DNA of 64,000 nucleotides from an uncultured Lachnospiraceae bacterium (GCA_910586755.1 CAJUJM010000024.1:14076-78075); one strand, 5' to 3'; shown: positions 44,619 through 53,751, numbered from the stretch's first letter. The notes: generated from the sequence alone by a model not told the origin. Made by a program: numbers and translations.

Positions 44619-44631
44619 GGAGGGCAGCGAC

Positions 44632-45897
44632 ATGACAGCACATGATATTGTAATTATCGGCGGAGGCCCGGCGGGCCTTGCAGCAGCAGTGGCAGCAAGA
44701 AAAGCTGGTATCCAGGATATCCTGATTTTAGAGCGTGACAACTGCCTGGGCGGTATTTTAAATCAGTGTATTCACAATGGCTTTGGCCTGCATACTTTCA
44801 AAGAAGAGCTGACCGGCCCTGAGTACGCATCTCGGTACATTGATATGGTGGAGGAGGAGAAGATCCCCTACAAGTTAAACACCATGGTTATCGATATTAA
44901 CAAGGATAAAGAGGTTACGGTAATCAACCGTGAGGACGGCTTAACCACTATTAAGGCAAAAGCCATTATTCTGGCAATGGGCTGCCGGGAGAGAGCAAGA
45001 GGCGCGTTAAATATCCCGGGTTACCGTCCTGCCGGTATTTATTCTGCCGGCACTGCACAGCGCTTAATGAACATTGAGGGCTACAGCGTAGGAAAAGAGG
45101 TTGTCATCTTAGGTTCCGGTGATATCGGACTTATTATGGCGAGAAGAATGACCCTGGAAGGCGCTAAAGTTAAGGTAGTGGCAGAGCTGATGCCTTATTC
45201 CGGCGGTTTAAAGAGAAATATTGTACAGTGTCTGGACGACTACGGCATCCCGCTGAAGTTAAGCCACACGGTTGTAAATATTGAGGGCAAAGAGAGAGTT
45301 ACCGGTATCACTCTGGCAGAGGTTGGCCCGGATCGGAAGCCTATTCCAGGTACAGAAGAGCACTACGCCTGCGATACCCTGCTTCTGTCTGTAGGACTTC
45401 TTCCGGAGAATGAGCTTAGCAAAGGCATCGGCGTTTCCATGAGCCGCATTACCTCAGGACCGGAGGTAAACGATCAGCTGGAGACCAGCGCTGAGGGCGT
45501 ATTTGCCTGCGGCAACGTACTTCATGTACATGATCTGGTAGATTATGTATCTGAGGAGGCTACTCTGGCAGGCACCAATGCGGCAGAGTATGTAAGGGCA
45601 GGCAAAGAGAGAGAAGCAGGCCACATGGTAGAGTTAAAGGCAGAGAACGGTGTCCGCTATACGGTTCCTCAGTCTATTGATGTAAACAACATGCAGGACA
45701 AAATTACGGTTCGTTTCCGCGTAGCCGACGTTTACAAGGATCGCTACATCAGCGTTTACTATGACGGAGTTCAGATTTCCAAGAGAAAGAAAAAGGTGCT
45801 GGCTCCCGGTGAGATGGAGCAGGTAGTCTTAAAGAAAGACAGTTTTGCCGATTACCCGGATCTTAAGAATATTGTGATTTGTACGGAGGTGGAATAA
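44632..45897 (+). CDS. NAD(P)/FAD-dependent oxidoreductase, GlpB-like subunit
   Basis: 421 aa with two dinucleotide-binding motifs (IVIIGGGPAGLAAAVAARKAG and VVILGSGDIGLIMARRM), a C-x-x-R motif (MGCRERARGA), and a long C-terminus. In such operons it accepts electrons from the GlpA-type subunit. Stop and start of neighbours are 1-13 nt apart. AAGGAGG before the ATG. Confidence 0.88.
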   Translation: MTAHDIVIIGGGPAGLAAAVAARKAGIQDILILERDNCLGGILNQCIHNGFGLHTFKEELTGPEYASRYIDMVEEEKIPYKLNTMVIDINKDKEVTVINREDGLTTIKAKAIILAMGCRERARGALNIPGYRPAGIYSAGTAQRLMNIEGYSVGKEVVILGSGDIGLIMARRMTLEGAKVKVVAELMPYSGGLKRNIVQCLDDYGIPLKLSHTVVNIEGKERVTGITLAEVGPDRKPIPGTEEHYACDTLLLSVGLLPENELSKGIGVSMSRITSGPEVNDQLETSAEGVFACGNVLHVHDLVDYVSEEATLAGTNAAEYVRAGKEREAGHMVELKAENGVRYTVPQSIDVNNMQDKITVRFRVADVYKDRYISVYYDGVQISKRKKKVLAPGEMEQVVLKKDSFADYPDLKNIVICTEVE

Positions 45898-45898
45898 C

Positions 45899-46261
45899 AT
45901 GGAGGTAAGAGAATTAATCTGCATTGGCTGCCCCTTAGGCTGCCCTCTGACTGTTAAAATTGACGGCGACCAGATGGATGTAAGCGGAAATACCTGCAAG
46001 CGCGGCGATGATTACGCAAGAAAAGAAGTGCTAAGCCCCACCAGAATCGTTACTTCCAGCGTACATGTAGCCGGCGGCGCTATTGAAATGGTATCCGTAA
46101 AGACCAAAGAAGATATCCCCAAGGGCAAGATATTTGAAATTATGGATGAGATCCGTCAGGTAACCATCCCGGCCCCTGTGGCAATTGGCGATGTAGTAAT
46201 TGCAGACTGTGCAGGAACCGGTGTTCCGGTGATTGCCACCAAAAACGTTGCCAAGGCATAA
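45899..46261 (+). CDS. DUF1667 small cysteine-containing electron-transfer protein
   Basis: 120 aa. Conserved cysteines in CIGCPLGCPLTV and NTCKRG suggest an Fe-S cluster. Always found with GlpA/GlpB-like pairs in the clostridia I recall; likely the third G3P dehydrogenase subunit. GGAGG before the start. Confidence 0.85.
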   Translation: MEVRELICIGCPLGCPLTVKIDGDQMDVSGNTCKRGDDYARKEVLSPTRIVTSSVHVAGGAIEMVSVKTKEDIPKGKIFEIMDEIRQVTIPAPVAIGDVVIADCAGTGVPVIATKNVAKA

Positions 46262-46310
46262 AAGGAACAACTGAACAAGTTACATTCGTAAAAAAGTGGC
46301 TTCCAAAAGC

Positions 46311-46348
46311 AAAAGGCGCTGGGGAGATTCTCCCCAAGCGCCTTTTTT
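46311..46348 (+). terminator. Strong terminator after the G3P dehydrogenase operon
   Basis: GGCGCT-GGGGA stem (46315-46325 with 46331-46342, one bulged A) then TTTTTT. It lies inside the frame that opens at 46296, showing that this frame's upstream codons are not coding. Confidence 0.9.
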
Positions 46349-46376
46349 CAGAAGTCAATTAATTGGGAGGCGCAAT

Positions 46377-47180
46377 TTGGACGCAAATAAAAAGAAGCTA
46401 CTGGAAGAGCTTGAACTGTTTGTATTGGACATGGACGGAACCTTTTATATGGGCGATTTCATCATAGAAGGGGCCCTGGATTTTATCCGTATATGTCGGG
46501 AGAAAGGAAAGAAATTCCTGTTTTTTACCAATAACTCTTCCCAGTCTCCGGAAAATTACATGAAAAAGCTGGATAGAATGGGATGTAAGATTACAAGAGA
46601 CCAGATTATGACTTCTGGCGACGTGGCTATCCGTTTTTTAAATAGAGAATATCCGGGGGCCTCTGTGTTTCTCATGGGAACCCCTCCTTTAGAAGAAAAT
46701 ATGAGAGACTCCGGTATCCATTTGACAGACAAAAAAGCCGATATTGTGGTGGCGGCTTTTGACAAAACCCTTACCTATGAAAAGCTGGAGAAGGGATGTA
46801 CCCTGATTCGGGAAGGGGCGGTTTTTTTAGCCACTCATCCGGATATCAACTGTCCTACAGACACGGGCTTTATCCCTGACTGCGGAGCGATCTGCGCCGC
46901 CATGACTCTGTCTACAGGCGTCCGGCCCAGATACCTGGGAAAACCCTATGAAGAGACAGCCCAGATGATCTTTGATAAAACAAAAATTCCCACAGAACGG
47001 ACAGGATTTGTTGGGGATCGTTTGTATACAGACGTGGCCACGGGAGTCAACCATGGAGGGAAGGGCCTGCTGGTGCTTTCCGGGGAGACCAGGCTGGAAG
47101 ATGTGGCCGCCTCGGAAATCAAACCGGATGCCATTTATGAATCTCTGGGAGAGATCGGGCGTTTGCTGGCCAGCCATTAA
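46377..47180 (+). CDS. HAD-superfamily IIA phosphatase (NagD-like)
   Basis: 267 aa from a TTG at 46377 with GGGAGG 6 nt before it; upstream codons overlap a terminator. Motif I LDMDGTFYMG, motif II TNNSSQSP, motif III around GKPYEETAQM and motif IV GDRLYTDVATG. Family members dephosphorylate sugar phosphates, phosphoglycolate or glycerol-3-phosphate; location in the glycerol region suggests a related role. Confidence 0.85.
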   Translation: MDANKKKLLEELELFVLDMDGTFYMGDFIIEGALDFIRICREKGKKFLFFTNNSSQSPENYMKKLDRMGCKITRDQIMTSGDVAIRFLNREYPGASVFLMGTPPLEENMRDSGIHLTDKKADIVVAAFDKTLTYEKLEKGCTLIREGAVFLATHPDINCPTDTGFIPDCGAICAAMTLSTGVRPRYLGKPYEETAQMIFDKTKIPTERTGFVGDRLYTDVATGVNHGGKGLLVLSGETRLEDVAASEIKPDAIYESLGEIGRLLASH

Positions 47181-47881
47181 TGGGCTTGGAGCGGCTCTTC
47201 CCACTGAGGATAGGCATATTTAATAAAAGAAATCAGAGCGTCGGTCCGCGGAGTGTAGGAGAGAACCAGGAGGTAATAATCTTCAGTTCCGTCGTATACC
47301 GGATTCTGTAAAAAGCGGGAACGGCTAAGACTGAGCCCGCAGGCTTTTTCCTCCCCTGTCCCGTCGGCGGCATAATAAAAATCATTTTTCAGGTATTCCT
47401 GCAATTCCCCAGGAAGTAATTCTTCCAGATCGTAAAGCAGGAAAGAATCAGCATAATACTGAGCCAGGGCTTCTGGAGCTACAAAAAAGTCCAGCTCCCT
47501 GGCTGCCACATAAGCCACAAGCTTTCCCTGGCTGGCGGCATTATATTCATTGCTGGATTCCAGATCCACATAAAGGGAATCCTCAAAAGCGATCCGGTGG
47601 CCTGACGGAGTGCCCATATAGGAAGAAAAATCTTTGATTAATTCTTCCGCCGGAAATAAATTCTGCCGGTCATTGATGAAAAATCCCTGTAAATCAATGG
47701 TTTGGCTGCTTTGATAGACCATATCTCCGATATAAAATGCGATCATAAAAAAGACAAACAGAATAAACATTTGTCCCCGGTAATAATCTAAAATAAACTG
47801 GAGCTTCTGCCGGAAATTTAATGTTTTCAGAGTTTCACGGTCTTTCTTCCAGTCTCGAATCAGTTTGTCTTTTAATTTCAT
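47177..47881 (-). CDS. Single-pass membrane protein of unknown function
   Basis: 234 aa from the ATG at 47881 with GGAGG 6 nt upstream. Basic N-terminus, one membrane helix at about 35-55, then an extracytoplasmic domain with no recognised family. Convergent 4-bp overlap with the phosphatase gene. Divergent from the DUF624 gene. Confidence 0.6.
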   Translation of the reverse strand: MKLKDKLIRDWKKDRETLKTLNFRQKLQFILDYYRGQMFILFVFFMIAFYIGDMVYQSSQTIDLQGFFINDRQNLFPAEELIKDFSSYMGTPSGHRIAFEDSLYVDLESSNEYNAASQGKLVAYVAARELDFFVAPEALAQYYADSFLLYDLEELLPGELQEYLKNDFYYAADGTGEEKACGLSLSRSRFLQNPVYDGTEDYYLLVLSYTPRTDALISFIKYAYPQWEEPLQAH

Positions 47882-47968
47882 AAAGCGCCTCCAGATTGCT
47901 GCCCTTATTGGATCAGAGTATATCCATTGTACCATAAACGGACAAAAAATGATATACTGGGATTTATA

Positions 47969-48017
47969 TACCCTCAGTGGACAAAAGAGGCGTGTGTGCC
48001 ATTGTTCACTGAGGGTA
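47969..48017. repeat. Palindrome in the spacer before the DUF624 gene
   Basis: 16-bp stem with one G-U (47969-47984 with 48002-48017) and 17-nt loop. The arm TTGTYCACTGAGGGTA also occurs at 14341-14356 and, with two changes, at 12996-13011. It lies just before the ribosome site. Confidence 0.7.
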
Positions 48018-48036
48018 CAGAAAGGATTTGTACGAT

Positions 48037-48678
48037 ATGAATATCAATGGAATCTTCAACCCGGAAAACCGTTTCTTTACATTTATGGATAAGGTTATGA
48101 ACCTGTGCCTTCTGGGGATTTTTTGGGCGCTGTTTTCCCTTCCCATCGTTACCATAGGGGCGTCTACCACGGCACTTTTTCAGTATACTTTGAGGCTTAT
48201 CCGAAATGAGGAAGGCTATGTGTGGAGGAGTTTTTACAAAGGTTTTACTAAAAGTTTTTTTCCGTCAACTCTTTTATGGCTGGGGACTGCGGCAGCAGGG
48301 CTGTTTTTGGCGCTGGACTTCTATTGCTGCCAGTTTTTACCCTTTTCGGATGGAGTAAAATGGGCGGTAAGAGTTGTTCTGGCAAGTATAATTTTTGTTT
48401 ATTTATTAACAATAATTTATCTGTTTCCTCTGACTGCTTTTTTTCGGTTTTCCATAAAAAAGACGGTGGGGGGCGCATTTGTAATGGCCATGGGAAATCT
48501 GCATGTATCCGTTACAATTCTGGTTATTTACGCACTTTTTGGGGCTATTACCTGGATTTTTCCAGAGCTTTTTATGATTTGGTTTGCTTTTGCAAGCGGG
48601 CTTGCGTCTCCTTTTTTTCGCTGGGTTTTTGAGAAGTATATGGAACCGGATAAAGAAGATTCCGATATTATAGAATAG
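48037..48678 (+). CDS. DUF624 (YesL-like) membrane protein
   Basis: 213 aa, about five membrane segments; family pattern in FMDKVMNLCLLGIFWALFSLPIVT and GASTTALFQYTLRL. The DUF624 family often neighbours ABC sugar importers, as here. Start at ATG 48037, with AAAGGA 10 nt upstream. Confidence 0.82.
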   Translation: MNINGIFNPENRFFTFMDKVMNLCLLGIFWALFSLPIVTIGASTTALFQYTLRLIRNEEGYVWRSFYKGFTKSFFPSTLLWLGTAAAGLFLALDFYCCQFLPFSDGVKWAVRVVLASIIFVYLLTIIYLFPLTAFFRFSIKKTVGGAFVMAMGNLHVSVTILVIYALFGAITWIFPELFMIWFAFASGLASPFFRWVFEKYMEPDKEDSDIIE

Positions 48679-48789
48679 AAAATCGTAAAAATTGTGAAAA
48701 ATTCATCAATATTTTGGAAAAAGAGACAAAAATTTGTGAGAATAGTGGTAAGGACTTTAAAAAAGCAAGTAAAAAGTTACAAAAATCAC

Positions 48790-48818
48790 TTGCAAGGAAG
48801 GTCGTTTTATGATACCAT
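48790..48818 (+). promoter_or_regulatory. Promoter of the Ugp-like operon
   Basis: TTGCAA (48790-48795), 17 nt, TACCAT (48813-48818); leader of about 170 nt before the start at 48998. Confidence 0.55.
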
Positions 48819-48849
48819 TAGTACATAAATAGAATACAGTCTGCTTTAA

Positions 48850-48922
48850 GAGAGAATGAGATGAAAGCAAATAGTAGAGGCGTACCAGGGTATGTTTTGT
48901 TATATGCTGCATCTCTTTTTTT
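48850..48922 (+). terminator. Leader terminator of the Ugp-like operon with partial GlpP-type motif
   Basis: GAGA (48850-48853), GAAT, then GAGATG (48858-48863) pairs with CATCTC (48910-48915), followed by seven T. Partial match to the GAGA-N4 pattern of glpK and glpA leaders. Confidence 0.55.
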
Positions 48923-48997
48923 ATGCCAACTTTAAGAAAATAAGGCTACAGAGAGACTGGATTCAGGAAGAAAAATTAAAGAAGGGAGAAACAATTT

Positions 48998-50353
48998 ATG
49001 AGAAGAAGAATGGCATTAGTTCTGGCTGCAGCAATGGCAGCCGGCACACTTGCAGGGTGTAGCGGCGGAGGTTCTACCGGCGCAGCAGGGGGGGCTGCTA
49101 AAACCGAAGCTCCGGCTGAGAATGCGGCTCCGGCCGATCCGTCTTACTACGAAGTAACCGAGCCCATTACCATTAAGTGGTGGCATGCACTGGAGGATCA
49201 GTATTCCGGAATCGTAGATCAGGTTGTTACAGATTTTAACAATTCACAGGATTTAATTACCGTAGAGGCTGAATATATCGGAAGCTATTCAAAATTAAAC
49301 GAGGCTCTGGTAGCAGCTCACGCAGCAGGCACCGGTCTTCCCGCAATTACCGTGGCAAATACTCCTTATGTTGCAGAGTACGGCGCAGGCGGATTAACCG
49401 AGAACCTGGATCCCTACATCAAGGCAACCGGTTATGATGTAGAGGACTTTGGTAATGGTATGCTGGAGGCAGCTAAGTACAATGGTACTCAGGTTTCCTT
49501 ACCATTCTTAATTTCCACTCAGATTATGTACTACAACAAAGATAAGGTTGACGAGATGGGAATTACCCTTCCCGAGACCTGGGCTGACATGGACGCTTTC
49601 ATGGAGGCAGGTACGGTAAAAGCTGCTGATGGCAGCACCGAGATGTATGCAACCATTATCCCCGGCTGGGATCAGTGGTACTTTGAGACATTCTATTTAA
49701 ACCAGGGTGTTAAGATTATCAATGATGACCAGGTCAGCACCGATTTAGGCGGCGAGAAGGCTATCGAGATTGCATCCAAGATCAAGGAGTGGTGCGACAA
49801 CGGTTACACCTATTGGACAGGTACTGCTGATGACGCTTCCTCCAATATGAGACAGAACTTTATCTCCGGCAAGGCTTTATCCGTAGTACATACTACCTCC
49901 CTGTACAACAACTACGTGGATCAGGTGGACTTCGAAGTAGGTATGCACTGGCTGCCCGGCGCTGAGACCAAGAATCAGGAAATCGGCGGCTGCGTCGTTT
50001 TAATTCCTTCCAAGAACGATCAGGCTACCAAGAATGCTGCATGGCAGTTTATGCAGTACCTGGTTGGTAAGGACGTAAACATGACCTGGGCAGAAGGCAC
50101 CGGTTACATGCCCACCAGAAAGTCTGTATTGGAGACCGAGGAAGGCAAGGCATTCTTAGAGAAGAAGCCGGCATTCCAGCCTATCTTTGACAACTTAGAC
50201 TTAATTAACCCCAGAATTCAGCACAAGGGATGGTCTCAGTTAGCAACCATCTGGAAGAACAGCATGGCCGAGCTTATTATGGAAGGTGGAGATGTTCAGG
50301 AAGCTATGGAGATGATGGCTGACGAGATCAACGATGTTTTAGGTGATGCATAA
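48998..50353 (+). CDS. ugpB: ABC transporter substrate-binding lipoprotein (UgpB-like)
   Basis: 451 aa. Lipobox LAGCS at about residue 20-23, Ala/Glu-rich linker, then a family 1 solute-binding fold (TIKWWHALEDQYSG). Size and context (glycerophosphodiesterase, GlpP, GlpK) suggest glycerol-3-phosphate or a glycerophosphodiester, not proven. GAAGGGAG before the ATG. Confidence 0.82.
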   Translation: MRRRMALVLAAAMAAGTLAGCSGGGSTGAAGGAAKTEAPAENAAPADPSYYEVTEPITIKWWHALEDQYSGIVDQVVTDFNNSQDLITVEAEYIGSYSKLNEALVAAHAAGTGLPAITVANTPYVAEYGAGGLTENLDPYIKATGYDVEDFGNGMLEAAKYNGTQVSLPFLISTQIMYYNKDKVDEMGITLPETWADMDAFMEAGTVKAADGSTEMYATIIPGWDQWYFETFYLNQGVKIINDDQVSTDLGGEKAIEIASKIKEWCDNGYTYWTGTADDASSNMRQNFISGKALSVVHTTSLYNNYVDQVDFEVGMHWLPGAETKNQEIGGCVVLIPSKNDQATKNAAWQFMQYLVGKDVNMTWAEGTGYMPTRKSVLETEEGKAFLEKKPAFQPIFDNLDLINPRIQHKGWSQLATIWKNSMAELIMEGGDVQEAMEMMADEINDVLGDA

Positions 50354-50368
50354 GCAATAAAGGCAAGG

Positions 50369-50397
50369 CTCCGCTTCCCATGTGCAGGGAAGCGGAG
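50369..50397 (+). terminator. Intercistronic stem-loop after the binding-protein gene
   Basis: Perfect 11-bp GC-rich stem (50369-50379 with 50387-50397), 7-nt loop, weak T tail. Likely lets the binding protein be made in excess. Confidence 0.6.
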
Positions 50398-50409
50398 TTA
50401 TAAGTCAGG

Positions 50410-50480
50410 AGGCATAAAGATTGGAAGGGAACTTCCAAATCTACCTGGATGACGCAGTGAATGCGTCAATAGGAGGAAAC
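50410..50480 (+). promoter_or_regulatory. Two hairpins before the first Ugp permease
   Basis: AGATT-GGAAG-loop GGAA-CTTCC hairpin (about 50418-50443) and TGACGCA/TGCGTCA hairpin (50450-50468), ending in the AGGAGG ribosome site of the permease. May tune translation. Confidence 0.4.
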
Positions 50481-50481
50481 T

Positions 50482-51387
50482 ATGAAAGAAAAACAGATCA
50501 ATCCCAGAAAGATATCTGCGATTAAGGATTTTTGCTGTGTTGTACCGGCGCTGATTTTCCTGGCAGTTTTTACTTACTATCCTATCGTAGAACTATTTCG
50601 GATAAGCCTTACCGACTGGAACCTGTTAAATGATACATGGAATTATGTAGGATTAAAGAACTGGAAATGGCTCTTTGCCGGATCCGGAACCAAATACCTG
50701 TGGAATTCCCTTAGGGTAACCATCCTTTACTCCATCGGAGAGCTTTCCATTACCCTGATCGGCGGCATGATTTTCGCATTGATCTTTAACCGTATGACCA
50801 ACAGCTTTGCGGCAATGAGAGCAGTGGTCTTTATGCCCAAGTATGTGGCAATGTCCTCGGCAGCAGTAGTATTCCTGTGGATTTTAAATACGGATTCCGG
50901 TATTTTAAACTATATTCTTTCCGTGTTTGGAATCAGCGCAGTAGACTGGCTGGGAGATCGGAATACAGCTTTAATTTCCGTATTGATGCTGACCGGATGG
51001 CGCTGTATTGGCTACGGCATGATGGTTTACTTATCTGCAATGATGGGTATCTCCACGGATTACTATGAGGCGGCCTCTCTGGACGGCGCCAACGGGATCC
51101 AGAAGTTTTTTAAGATTACCCTTCCCATGCTGTCGCCCACAACCCTGTTCCTGTTTGTTACCACCTTCTTGTCCTCTATGAAGGTATTCCAGTCTGTAGA
51201 TATTTTGACCCAGGGAGGTCCTTACCGTTCTACAGAGGTATTCGTTTATAATATTTACCGTTACGCAATGGTTGACTTCCGTATGGATCGGGCGTCCACA
51301 GTAGGTATTTTCTTCTTCTTCCTGCTGTTGATTATCACGGTGGCCACGATGAAGATTTCCAGCGGAAACGTAACCTATGATTCATAA
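50482..51387 (+). CDS. ugpA: ABC transporter permease (UgpA-like)
   Basis: 301 aa, six membrane segments, EAA loop at YYEAASLDGANGIQKFFKITLPML. Partner of the next permease. AGGAGG before the ATG. No UgpC-type ATPase gene in the operon. Confidence 0.88.
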   Translation: MKEKQINPRKISAIKDFCCVVPALIFLAVFTYYPIVELFRISLTDWNLLNDTWNYVGLKNWKWLFAGSGTKYLWNSLRVTILYSIGELSITLIGGMIFALIFNRMTNSFAAMRAVVFMPKYVAMSSAAVVFLWILNTDSGILNYILSVFGISAVDWLGDRNTALISVLMLTGWRCIGYGMMVYLSAMMGISTDYYEAASLDGANGIQKFFKITLPMLSPTTLFLFVTTFLSSMKVFQSVDILTQGGPYRSTEVFVYNIYRYAMVDFRMDRASTVGIFFFFLLLIITVATMKISSGNVTYDS

Positions 51388-51398
51388 GGAGGGCCGTC

Positions 51399-52274
51399 AT
51401 GAGTAAAGCAATGAGCCAAAATGAACGCAATGAGGCGGCAAAACGCAACCGGAAAATCAAAGCGGCAGCCCAGTGGATCCTTGCGATAATTGTAATGATT
51501 ATCGTAGTGTTTCCTATTTACTGGATGCTGATTTCTTCCGTAAAATCCCAGGAAGAGATTCTGCTTGCGATTCCCACCTTATGGCCGAAGGAGTTCCACT
51601 TTGAGAACTACACCAACGTATTAAACCGCGGCAACTTTGCCAAATACTACTACAACACCATTGTTATGACTGCCGGGATCCTGGTTTCCCAGGTGGTAAC
51701 CGGAGTGTTTGCAGGCTATGGATTCTCCAAAGGCAAATTCAAAGGCCAGGGCCTGTGCTTCATCATCGTGCTGGGAGCGCTGATGATCCCCATTCAGGTT
51801 ACTTTTATTCCGATTTATATTATGATGGCCAACTGGGGAATGTCAGATACCTTTATGGGTCTGATTCTTCCTGTAGCGGTTTCACCCTATTTTATTTTCA
51901 TGCTGAGACAGAACTTTATGGCTATTGATGACAGTTATATTGAGGCAGCGAGAATGGACGGTCTGGGAAGAGTGGGGATCATTACTCAGATTTTGGCTCC
52001 CATGTGTAAATCCGCCCTGTTCACCGTTATCCTGGTTACCTTTACTGATGGCTGGAACTCCTACTTCTGGCCCAAAATCATCGCCATGAATGAAAAACGC
52101 CGTGTATTGACGATAGGTCTTGCATACCTGCAAAACACCTTTGCAGGCCAGGAAACCATGAACAATCACGAGGTTATGGCAGGCGCGGTACTGGCGGTTA
52201 TGCCTGTAATTATCCTGTTCTTCATCTTCCAGAAATATATGCTGACCGGATACTCAAAGGCAGCAATGAAATAA
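51399..52274 (+). CDS. ugpE: ABC transporter permease (UgpE-like)
   Basis: 291 aa, six membrane segments, EAA loop at SYIEAARMDGLGRVGIITQILAPM. AAGGAGGG before the ATG; 11 nt after the upstream gene. Confidence 0.88.
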   Translation: MSKAMSQNERNEAAKRNRKIKAAAQWILAIIVMIIVVFPIYWMLISSVKSQEEILLAIPTLWPKEFHFENYTNVLNRGNFAKYYYNTIVMTAGILVSQVVTGVFAGYGFSKGKFKGQGLCFIIVLGALMIPIQVTFIPIYIMMANWGMSDTFMGLILPVAVSPYFIFMLRQNFMAIDDSYIEAARMDGLGRVGIITQILAPMCKSALFTVILVTFTDGWNSYFWPKIIAMNEKRRVLTIGLAYLQNTFAGQETMNNHEVMAGAVLAVMPVIILFFIFQKYMLTGYSKAAMK

Positions 52275-52299
52275 TACCAGACAGAAAAGAGGATATAAC

Positions 52300-53028
52300 A
52301 TGAAAGTATATGCCCACAGAGGATACAGTGGAAAGTATCCGGAGAACACCATGCTTGCTTTTCAGAAGGCAGCAGAGATCGGATGTGAGGGAATTGAACT
52401 GGATGTTCAGCTTACCAAGGACGGAGTTGTGGTAGTGATCCATGATGAAACCATTGACCGCACTACTGACGGCTCCGGGTATGTCAGGGATTATACCTAC
52501 GAAGAACTGTCAAAATTCAACGCAGGCAAAATTTATGGAGGGAAATATGGATTCCAGCCGGTTCCCACCTTTGAAGAGTACTGTAAATGGGTAAGTCAGA
52601 CCGATCTGGTTACCAATGTTGAGATTAAAAGCAGCGTATATTATTATGGGGAGCTGGAGGAAAAGACCATGGAACTGGTTCGCAAGTACGGACTGGTAGA
52701 TAAGGTACTGTATTCTTCCTTCAACCACATGTCCCTTGTACAGATTAAGAAGCTGGATCCAACCCGTTACTGTGGCGCTCTGCTGGAGCATAAGGGCCTG
52801 GGCAATGCCGGATATTACTGTAAGAAGTATGGCTTTGAGGCGTACCATCCGGGAGTAAAGGGCCTGACCGAAGAGGAAGTAAAGGGCTGTAAAGAAAACG
52901 GGATTGAGGTAAATGTATGGACCATTAATGATATGGGCGCGTTGGAGCAGCTTTATGAGTGGGGCTGCGATAGCGTTATTACCAATTACCCGGAAGTTTG
53001 CAAAAGCTGGCTTGACAGTAAAAAATAA
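52300..53028 (+). CDS. ugpQ: Glycerophosphodiester phosphodiesterase
   Basis: 242 aa TIM barrel. Motif YAHRGYSGKYPENTMLAF near the start (HR..PEN), EGIELDVQLTKDG and VVIHDETIDRTT, the catalytic His and Glu/Asp sites of GDPD. Hydrolyses glycerophosphodiesters to glycerol-3-phosphate and an alcohol. No signal peptide, so cytoplasmic. It directly follows the permeases. Confidence 0.95.
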   Translation: MKVYAHRGYSGKYPENTMLAFQKAAEIGCEGIELDVQLTKDGVVVVIHDETIDRTTDGSGYVRDYTYEELSKFNAGKIYGGKYGFQPVPTFEEYCKWVSQTDLVTNVEIKSSVYYYGELEEKTMELVRKYGLVDKVLYSSFNHMSLVQIKKLDPTRYCGALLEHKGLGNAGYYCKKYGFEAYHPGVKGLTEEEVKGCKENGIEVNVWTINDMGALEQLYEWGCDSVITNYPEVCKSWLDSKK

Positions 53029-53112
53029 CCGCCTCAGGCGGCACCGAGAAAACGCGCAGATCAAGCTGTCTGCGTGTTTTCTATTGTGACTATGGAGGGT
53101 CCGGCAAAATGC

Positions 53113-53142
53113 GCCGGGGACGCGTTTCCCGGCTCTTTTTTT
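53113..53142 (+). terminator. Terminator after ugpQ
   Basis: GCCGGGGA/TTCCCGGC stem (53113-53120 with 53126-53133, one G-U), then CTCTTTTTTT. Other GC-rich hairpins at 53029-53083 lie in front. Confidence 0.8.
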
Positions 53143-53181
53143 GAGAATACGTTAGAATAGAAATAGGAAGGAGGAACGGAG

Positions 53182-53742
53182 ATGAAAGCAATAGAACTAT
53201 TGGAGACATCTCCTGTAATAGCGGCAGTAAAGGATGAAAAAGGCCTGAAAAGGTGCTTTGAATCGGAATGTCAGGTGGTATTTGTCCTCTATGGCAGCAT
53301 TTGCAATATTGGCACAATTGTAGATCAGATAAAGGCCCGGGGCAAAACCGCCATTGTTCATGTGGATTTAATTGCCGGCTTAAACGCCAAAGAGATAGCA
53401 GTAGACTTTGTAAAACAAAATACCCAGGCAGACGGAATTATCAGCACTAAGCCTCTCCTGGTAAAACGGGCTCTGGAGCTGGGACTGTTTGGAATCCAGA
53501 GAACCTTTATTATTGACTCTATGGCAATGAATACCACTAAAAAGCAGATTGACACCTTTCATCCCGATTTGGTTGAGATTATGCCAGGGGTAATGCCAAA
53601 GGTTTTAAAGGAAATCCGGGAATATACGGATATTCCCATTATTGCCGGAGGGCTGATTTCGGATAAAAAGGACATTATGGCAGCTTTTTCCGCCGGAGCA
53701 GACGCAATTTCCACTACAAAAGAAGACTTGTGGTTTGTATAA
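53182..53742 (+). CDS. glpP: Glycerol-3-phosphate-responsive antiterminator
   Basis: 186 aa TIM-barrel-like GlpP. Matches the family along its length: SPVIAAVKDEKGLKR, VFVLYGSICNIGTIV, FVKQNTQADGIISTKPLLVKRA, IDSMAMNTTKKQID, EIMPGVMPKVLKEI, and PIIAGGLISDKKDI. It binds leader RNAs with glycerol-3-phosphate to let transcription pass. Candidate targets are the leaders at 40639, 43079 and 48850. AAGGAGG before the ATG. Confidence 0.93.
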   Translation: MKAIELLETSPVIAAVKDEKGLKRCFESECQVVFVLYGSICNIGTIVDQIKARGKTAIVHVDLIAGLNAKEIAVDFVKQNTQADGIISTKPLLVKRALELGLFGIQRTFIIDSMAMNTTKKQIDTFHPDLVEIMPGVMPKVLKEIREYTDIPIIAGGLISDKKDIMAAFSAGADAISTTKEDLWFV

Positions 53743-53751
53743 AATATCCTG

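Noticed and set aside
46296..46376. N-terminal extension of the HAD phosphatase gene
   Set aside because: The extension would translate the terminator at 46311-46348; TTG at 46377 has a good ribosome site.
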